Assembly (NCBI RefSeq): GCF_004028635.1
Contig: NZ_RQJW01000003.1
Span: 1,178,001-1,242,000 of the forward strand
Origin: Streptomyces cyaneus
GTDB lineage: Bacteria > Actinomycetota > Actinomycetes > Streptomycetales > Streptomycetaceae
DNA: 64,000 nucleotides
Direction of reading: 5' to 3'
Under the pieces are notes generated by a model that did not search any database, was not told where the DNA came from, and saw only the letters and a program-made list of their open reading frames with translations. How positions within the stretch are numbered: the first letter of the stretch is position 1; every line of letters begins with the position of its first letter. Both the position numbers and the translations under genes were made by a program. This document shows, in pieces, positions 59,978-64,000 of the stretch.

Positions 59978-60957
59978 GCGGCGGCTCCGTTCTCCAGCGA
60001 CAGCGACGGCACGACGGCGATACGGCCGGTGGTGACACCGTCGGCGACCTTCTGGACGGCGGCCGCGGCCCCGCCCAGCGGTACGCGCTCGCTCACCAGC
60101 GGCTTGATCGCGCCGCGGGTGGCCAGCTCGGTGAGCTGCTCGTGGCAGTGCTGGATCAGCTTCGGGTTCTTGGTGTTGTACAGGCCCCAGTGCAGGCCGA
60201 GGATCGAGTAGTTCTTCACCAGGGCGTGGTTGAGGCCGGGGCTCGGGATGGTCCCACTGGCGAAGCCGACGACCACGATGCGTCCCTCGAAGGCGACGAC
60301 CTTGGTCGACTGCGTGTAGGCCTCGCCGCCCACGGGGTCGTAGATCACATCCGCGCCCCGGCCTCCGGTGGCCTCCTTCACGGCGGCGACGACGTCCTCG
60401 CTCCGCCGGTCGACCACCACGTCACAGCCCAGCTCCCGGGCCACGGCGGCCTTGTCGGCCCCGCCCACGACACCGATGACCCTCGCGCCCGCCGCCTTCC
60501 CGAGCTGCACGGCCGCGCTGCCGACCCCTCCAGCGGCAGCGTGGACGAGCAACGTCTCCCCGGCTTCCAGCCCGGCCCTCCGGTGCAGGCCGAACCAGCC
60601 GGTCTGGTAGCCGATGTGCAGGGCGGCGGCCTCGGCGTCGTCGAGTGCGTCGGGCGCGGGCAGCAGTGCGGCGGCGTCCGCGACGGCGTACTCGGCGAAG
60701 CCGCCGTACGGCAGCGCGGGGTTGGCGATCACACGGCGCCCGTCCTCGGTCTCGCCGCAGATCTCCACGCCCGGCGTGAACGGCAGCGGCGGCCGGACCT
60801 GGTACTGGCCCCGGCACAGCAGCGCGTCCGGGAAGTTGATGTTCGCGGCACGCACCTTCAGCAGGACCTGGCCGTCACCGGGCGTGGGCGTCTCGATGTC
60901 CTCGAGGCGCATCACCTCGCTCGGCTCGCCGTTCTCGTGCACTTGCCATGCCTGCAT
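59974..60957 (-). CDS. NADPH:quinone oxidoreductase, MDR superfamily (zeta-crystallin type)
   Basis: A 327-residue zinc-independent medium-chain reductase. NFPDALLCRGQYQVRPPLPFTPGVEICGE in the catalytic domain, and a Rossmann domain with LLVHAAAGGVGSAAVQLGKAAGARVIGVVGG. It reduces quinones or enoyl groups with NADPH. First gene of the three-gene operon with the two acyl-CoA dehydrogenases. The 103-bp gap upstream contains CTTAGTATGCGAAGCGACC on the minus strand, a likely promoter area. Divergent regulator genes lie beyond. Confidence 0.92.
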   Translation of the reverse strand: MQAWQVHENGEPSEVMRLEDIETPTPGDGQVLLKVRAANINFPDALLCRGQYQVRPPLPFTPGVEICGETEDGRRVIANPALPYGGFAEYAVADAAALLPAPDALDDAEAAALHIGYQTGWFGLHRRAGLEAGETLLVHAAAGGVGSAAVQLGKAAGARVIGVVGGADKAAVARELGCDVVVDRRSEDVVAAVKEATGGRGADVIYDPVGGEAYTQSTKVVAFEGRIVVVGFASGTIPSPGLNHALVKNYSILGLHWGLYNTKNPKLIQHCHEQLTELATRGAIKPLVSERVPLGGAAAAVQKVADGVTTGRIAVVPSLSLENGAAA

Positions 60958-61060
60958 GCGGGGCCTCCACGGGGGACTGCTTCGTCTGACCGGGGTCGCT
61001 TCGCATACTAAGCGGTCGCTTGCCGATCAGGGAACAGTCCGCCGGGAACAGTCGCGTCCG

Positions 61061-61633
61061 TCACGCTTTCCGGGGGCGCGCCCGTACGTGCATGCGCTCA
61101 CCCTGCGGCCCGAACAGGCTCAGGAACTCCGCCGGCCCCTCCCCCGTCGACCCGAACCAGTGCGGCACCCGCGTGTCGAACTCGGCCGCCTCTCCCGCCG
61201 CCATCACCACGTCGTGCTCGCCCAGTACGACCCGAAGCCGCCCCGACAGCACGTACAGCCACTCGTAGCCCTCATGGGTGCGCGGCTCGGGCTCTTCCCT
61301 GCGCTCCGGTACCAGCACCTTGAAGGCCTGGAGGCCGCCGGGCTGCCGGGTGAGCGGCCAGTAGGTGCGTCCGTGTCGCACGAGAGGCTCGGCCTTTACC
61401 CTCGGGTCGCCCACCGGCGGCGTCCCGACCAGCTCGTCCAGCGGCACCTTGTGGGCCTGCGCGATCGGCAGCAGCAGCTCCAGGCTGGGCTTGCGCAGGC
61501 CCGACTCCAGCCGGGACAGGGTGCTCACGGAGATGCCGGTCGTCTCGGACAGCGCCGCGAGGGTCACCTCCCGGTCCTTGCGCAGCCTTCTGAGCCGTGG
61601 CCCCACTTCGGCGAGAACGTCGTCGGTGCTCAT
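61061..61633 (-). CDS. XRE-cupin transcriptional regulator
   Basis: A 190-residue regulator: helix-turn-helix at about 10-65 (LRRLRKDREVTLAALSETTGISVSTLSRLESGLRKPSLELLLPIAQAH), then a cupin sensor domain (EGYEWLYVLSGRLRVVLGEHDVVMAAGEAAEFDTRVPHWFG). The cupin binds a small effector. Divergent from the FAD oxidoreductase gene across 77 bp that carry a consensus-like promoter and a CAAAC-N2-GTTTG palindrome, so it probably controls itself and that gene. The ATG at 61633 has no ribosome site and lies 6 bases after the -10, pointing to a leaderless transcript. Confidence 0.92.
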   Translation of the reverse strand: MSTDDVLAEVGPRLRRLRKDREVTLAALSETTGISVSTLSRLESGLRKPSLELLLPIAQAHKVPLDELVGTPPVGDPRVKAEPLVRHGRTYWPLTRQPGGLQAFKVLVPERREEPEPRTHEGYEWLYVLSGRLRVVLGEHDVVMAAGEAAEFDTRVPHWFGSTGEGPAEFLSLFGPQGERMHVRARPRKA

Positions 61634-61639
61634 GCCTGT

Positions 61640-61668
61640 ATTGCAGAATCAGCAAACACGTTTGTCAA
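61640..61668 (-). promoter_or_regulatory. Leaderless promoter of the XRE-cupin gene with overlapping palindrome
   Basis: On the minus strand a perfect -35 TTGACA (61663-61668), 17-bp spacer and -10 TGCAAT (61640-61645) end 6 bases before the ATG at 61633. The inverted repeat CAAAC-AC-GTTTG (61653-61664) overlaps the -35 and spacer, a classic repressor position. It is also 46 bp upstream of the divergent oxidoreductase start. Confidence 0.65.
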
Positions 61669-61710
61669 TCCCGCGGCACCCGGGCGACCGTCGTCGTGGA
61701 GGTGGTCACC

Positions 61711-62715
61711 ATGACCGAGAAGCACACCGAGCAGTACGAGGTCGCAGTCGTCGGAGGCGGCGCGGCCGGCCTGTCCGCCGCCCTCGTCCTGGGCCGCGCC
61801 CGGCGCCGCACCCTGGTCGTCGACGCCGGCGAACCGCGCAACGCGCCCGCCGCCCATATGCAGGGCTATCTGTCCCGGGACGGCATGGCGCCGGCCGAGT
61901 TCCTCGCCATCGGGCGCGAGGAGATCGCGCGGTACGGCGTGGAGCTGGTCCGGGACCGGGCGGTGGACGTCACGCGCGGTGGGGACTTCGCGCTCGCGCT
62001 GGCCAGTGGACGGCACGTGCACGCTCGACGGCTCGTCATCGCCACCGGCCTCAAGGACGAGCTGCCGGAGGTCCCCGGCGTCGCCGAGCGCTTCGGCAAG
62101 GACGTGCTGCACTGCCCGTACTGTCACGGCTGGGAGGTCCGTGACCAGGCCTTCGGCGTGCTGGCGACGACCCCGCAGAGCGTGCACCAGGCGCTCATGG
62201 TGTCGCAGTGGTCGAAGGACGTGACCTTCTTCCTGCACGAGGTCGCCGAGTCCGATCTCTCGGACGACGACCTGCGCAGGCTCGCGGCGGCCGGGGTGAA
62301 GGTGGTGCCCGGTGCGGTGGCCGGACTGGTGATCGAGGACGACCGGCTCGCGGGGGTGCGCCTGGCCGACGGCACGGTGCACGCCCGCGAGGTGCTGTTC
62401 GTCGCGCCCCGCGCGATCCCGCAGACCCATCTGCTGGAGAAGCTCGGCGCCGAGCTGACGGAGACCCCCTTCGGCTCGTATCCGGTGGTCGACCCGACAG
62501 GGCTCACCTCGGTGCCGGGCGTCTGGGCGGTAGGCAACGCGATGGGTTTCTCCGAGCAGGTCGTGAACGCGGCGGCGGGCGGTTACCGAGCGGGGGCTTT
62601 CATCAACGGGGAGCTACTCTTCACGGACCTTGACGCGACGCCCAAAGGGGCGCGGGGAACTGCGCGACCAGCCGCGACGGACCCGCGGACGATCGACGAC
62701 CCATCGCGGCAATAG
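61711..62715 (+). CDS. NAD(P)/FAD-dependent thioredoxin-reductase-like oxidoreductase
   Basis: A 334-residue flavoprotein. FAD-binding VAVVGGGAAGLSAALVLGRARRRTLVVDAG, redox Cys pair in HCPYCHGWEVRD, a second dinucleotide region, and GVWAVGNAMGFSEQVVNAAAGGYRAG near the end. Members reduce thioredoxins or oxidise dithiols, some in antibiotic pathways. The ATG at 61711 has AGGTGG upstream. The last 25-30 residues (after LLFTDLDA) are encoded by a Streptomyces intergenic repeat and are probably an extension of the original reading frame. Divergent from the XRE-cupin regulator. Confidence 0.92.
   Translation: MTEKHTEQYEVAVVGGGAAGLSAALVLGRARRRTLVVDAGEPRNAPAAHMQGYLSRDGMAPAEFLAIGREEIARYGVELVRDRAVDVTRGGDFALALASGRHVHARRLVIATGLKDELPEVPGVAERFGKDVLHCPYCHGWEVRDQAFGVLATTPQSVHQALMVSQWSKDVTFFLHEVAESDLSDDDLRRLAAAGVKVVPGAVAGLVIEDDRLAGVRLADGTVHAREVLFVAPRAIPQTHLLEKLGAELTETPFGSYPVVDPTGLTSVPGVWAVGNAMGFSEQVVNAAAGGYRAGAFINGELLFTDLDATPKGARGTARPAATDPRTIDDPSRQ
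62641..62690. repeat. Streptomyces dispersed intergenic repeat inside the oxidoreductase 3' end
   Basis: The string around 62644-62680 (core GGGGCGCGGGGAACTGCGCG followed by ACCAGCCGCGACGG) matches a short repeat that I recognise as recurring many times between genes in Streptomyces chromosomes. Only one copy is seen in this window. Here it has been read through as the C terminus of the FAD oxidoreductase. Confidence 0.6.
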
Positions 62716-62762
62716 CCGTTCGTCCGGGTGAAATCCAGCGGAGCACGTCGCACCATGGCTGC

Positions 62763-64000
62763 ATGCTGCTGACCCGGCTGGCCCGCGTGTCCCAGGAGGT
62801 CGCCGCTACCTCGGCACGGTCCCGGAAGATCGCTCTGCTGGCGGAACTCTTCCGGGACGCCGAGGCGGACGACGTGCCGATCGTCATCCCGTATCTGGCG
62901 GGACGGCTGCCGCAGGGGCGGCTCGGCATCGGCTGGAAGGTGCTGAGCCGCCCGGTCGCCCCGGCCGCCGAGCCGACCCTCACCGTGCGCGAGGTGGACG
63001 CGCGGCTGGCCGAGCTCGGCAAGGTGTCCGGCACCGGCTCGCAGGCCGAACGGGCCCGTCTGGTGGGTGAGTTGATGGGCGCGGCCACGGAGGACGAGCA
63101 GCGCTTCCTGCTCGGGCTGATCACCGGCGAGGTGCGGCAGGGCGCCCTGGACGCCGTGGCGGTGGAGGGCCTGGCCCAGGCGACCCAGGCACCGCCGGCC
63201 GACGTCCGGCGGGCGGTGATGCTCGCCGGGTCGCTCCAGACGGTGGCCGAGGCCCTGCTCTCGGACGGCCCCGCCGCCCTCGACCGCTTCCGGCTCACCG
63301 TCGGCCGCCCGGTCCTGCCGATGCTGGCGCACAGCGCCTCCGCGGTGGCCGAGGCGGTCGACAAGCTCGGCGCCTGTGCGGTCGAGGAGAAGCTGGACGG
63401 CATCCGGGTCCAGCTGCACCGCGACGGCGACACGGTTCGGGTCTACACCCGCACCCTCGACGACATCACCGACCGGCTTCCCGAACTTACAGCGACCGCG
63501 ATGGAGTTGAGAGGCGAGCGCTTCATCCTGGACGGCGAGGTCATCGCCTTCGACGACGCGGGCCGCCCCCGCTCCTTCCAGGAGACCGCCGGCCGCGTCG
63601 GCTCCCGCGTGGACGTGGCGACGGCGGCGAAGGAGGTCCCCGTCTCCCCCGTCTTCTTCGACGCCCTGTCCGTCGACGACCGCGACCTGCTCGACCTGCC
63701 GTTCACCGAGCGGCACGCGGAACTGGCCCGGCTGGTCCCCGAGCCGATGCGGGTGCGCCGCACGCTGGTGTCCGGCCCCGAGGACCTCCAGCAGGCCGAG
63801 GACTTCCTCGCCGAGACCCTGGAACGCGGCCACGAGGGCGTGGTCGTCAAGGCCCTCGCCGCCCCCTACAGCGCGGGCCGGCGCGGCGCGTCCTGGCTGA
63901 AGGTCAAGCCCGTCCACACCCTCGACCTGGTGGTGCTGGCCGCCGAATGGGGCCACGGCCGCCGCACCGGCAAGCTCTCCAACCTCCACCTGGGGGCCCG
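62763..64000 (+). CDS. ligB: ATP-dependent DNA ligase, LigB-type (cut by window edge)
   Basis: The first 412 residues are visible; the gene continues beyond 64000. An N-terminal DNA-binding domain (about 1-180: KIALLAELFRDAEADDVPIVIPYLAGRLPQGRLGIGW, RFLLGLITGEVRQGALDAV) precedes the nucleotidyltransferase domain. The adenylated lysine lies in VEEKLDGIRVQLHR, followed by ILDGEVIAF and EGVVVKAL; ASWLKVKP is motif V. This is an accessory ATP-dependent ligase additional to the NAD-dependent LigA, used in repair. Begins 48 bp after the oxidoreductase stop. Confidence 0.93.
   Translation, partial: MLLTRLARVSQEVAATSARSRKIALLAELFRDAEADDVPIVIPYLAGRLPQGRLGIGWKVLSRPVAPAAEPTLTVREVDARLAELGKVSGTGSQAERARLVGELMGAATEDEQRFLLGLITGEVRQGALDAVAVEGLAQATQAPPADVRRAVMLAGSLQTVAEALLSDGPAALDRFRLTVGRPVLPMLAHSASAVAEAVDKLGACAVEEKLDGIRVQLHRDGDTVRVYTRTLDDITDRLPELTATAMELRGERFILDGEVIAFDDAGRPRSFQETAGRVGSRVDVATAAKEVPVSPVFFDALSVDDRDLLDLPFTERHAELARLVPEPMRVRRTLVSGPEDLQQAEDFLAETLERGHEGVVVKALAAPYSAGRRGASWLKVKPVHTLDLVVLAAEWGHGRRTGKLSNLHLGA

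Overview
High G+C DNA with strong third-position G/C bias, GTG and TTG starts, SARP/BTAD-type regulation, AzlCD, MAB_1171c-type membrane proteins, an LigB-type DNA ligase and secreted multi-domain glycosidases points to a Streptomyces (or close actinomycete) chromosome. No rRNA, tRNA, CRISPR array, transposase or phage genes were seen. 47 protein genes are supported, two of them cut by the window edges.

Left part (1-20.4 kb): a non-ribosomal peptide locus read on the minus strand. In transcription order it runs: NarL-type response regulator, histidine kinase, stand-alone penicillin-binding-protein-type thioesterase (SurE-like), a 3387-residue three-module NRPS, MbtH, and a second NRPS that leaves the window at base 1. 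The first NRPS has no cis thioesterase. Its modules are (truncated C)-A-T, C-A-T-E and C-A-T. My manual reading of the specificity pockets gives Phe for module 1, an unassigned hydrophobic residue turned to D for module 2, and a Val-like residue for module 3. The likely product is a macrocyclic peptide released in trans. Next to it lie a MacB/BceAB-like ABC exporter (minus strand) and a divergent second two-component system (plus strand).

Middle part (20.4-40.8 kb): a three-gene minus-strand cell-surface glycan or glycolipid set (GT4, FkbM methyltransferase, GT87-like integral membrane transferase) behind an ArsR-like regulator. Then a plus-strand triad of XRE regulator, ImmA-type metallopeptidase and MAB_1171c-type membrane protein, preceded by a 21-bp tandem repeat. 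Then an SDR, an APH-type kinase, a secreted starch-degrading GH13 enzyme with a MalR/Reg1-like operator, a GNAT, an ABM-domain membrane protein, a divergent Lrp/AzlCD unit with an inverted-repeat operator, a thioesterase, a methyltransferase, a GAF-SpoIIE phosphatase-HATPase switch protein and a DedA protein.

Right part (40.9-64 kb): a 1662-residue secreted protein with two GH43 domains, convergent with a secreted LamG protein and sharing a terminator with it. Then a DrrAB-type exporter preceded by 11-bp direct repeats of the kind bound by SARP/BTAD proteins, a cytochrome P450 with an atypical I-helix, and a large BTAD-NB-ARC regulator. Then DUF779, a phosphodiester glycosidase-like protein, a small membrane protein, a GDPD-like secreted protein, a paired acyl-CoA dehydrogenase plus quinone oxidoreductase operon, a divergent XRE-cupin regulator and FAD oxidoreductase pair, and the start of an ATP-dependent DNA ligase.

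All family assignments come from reading motifs by eye. No database search was run.
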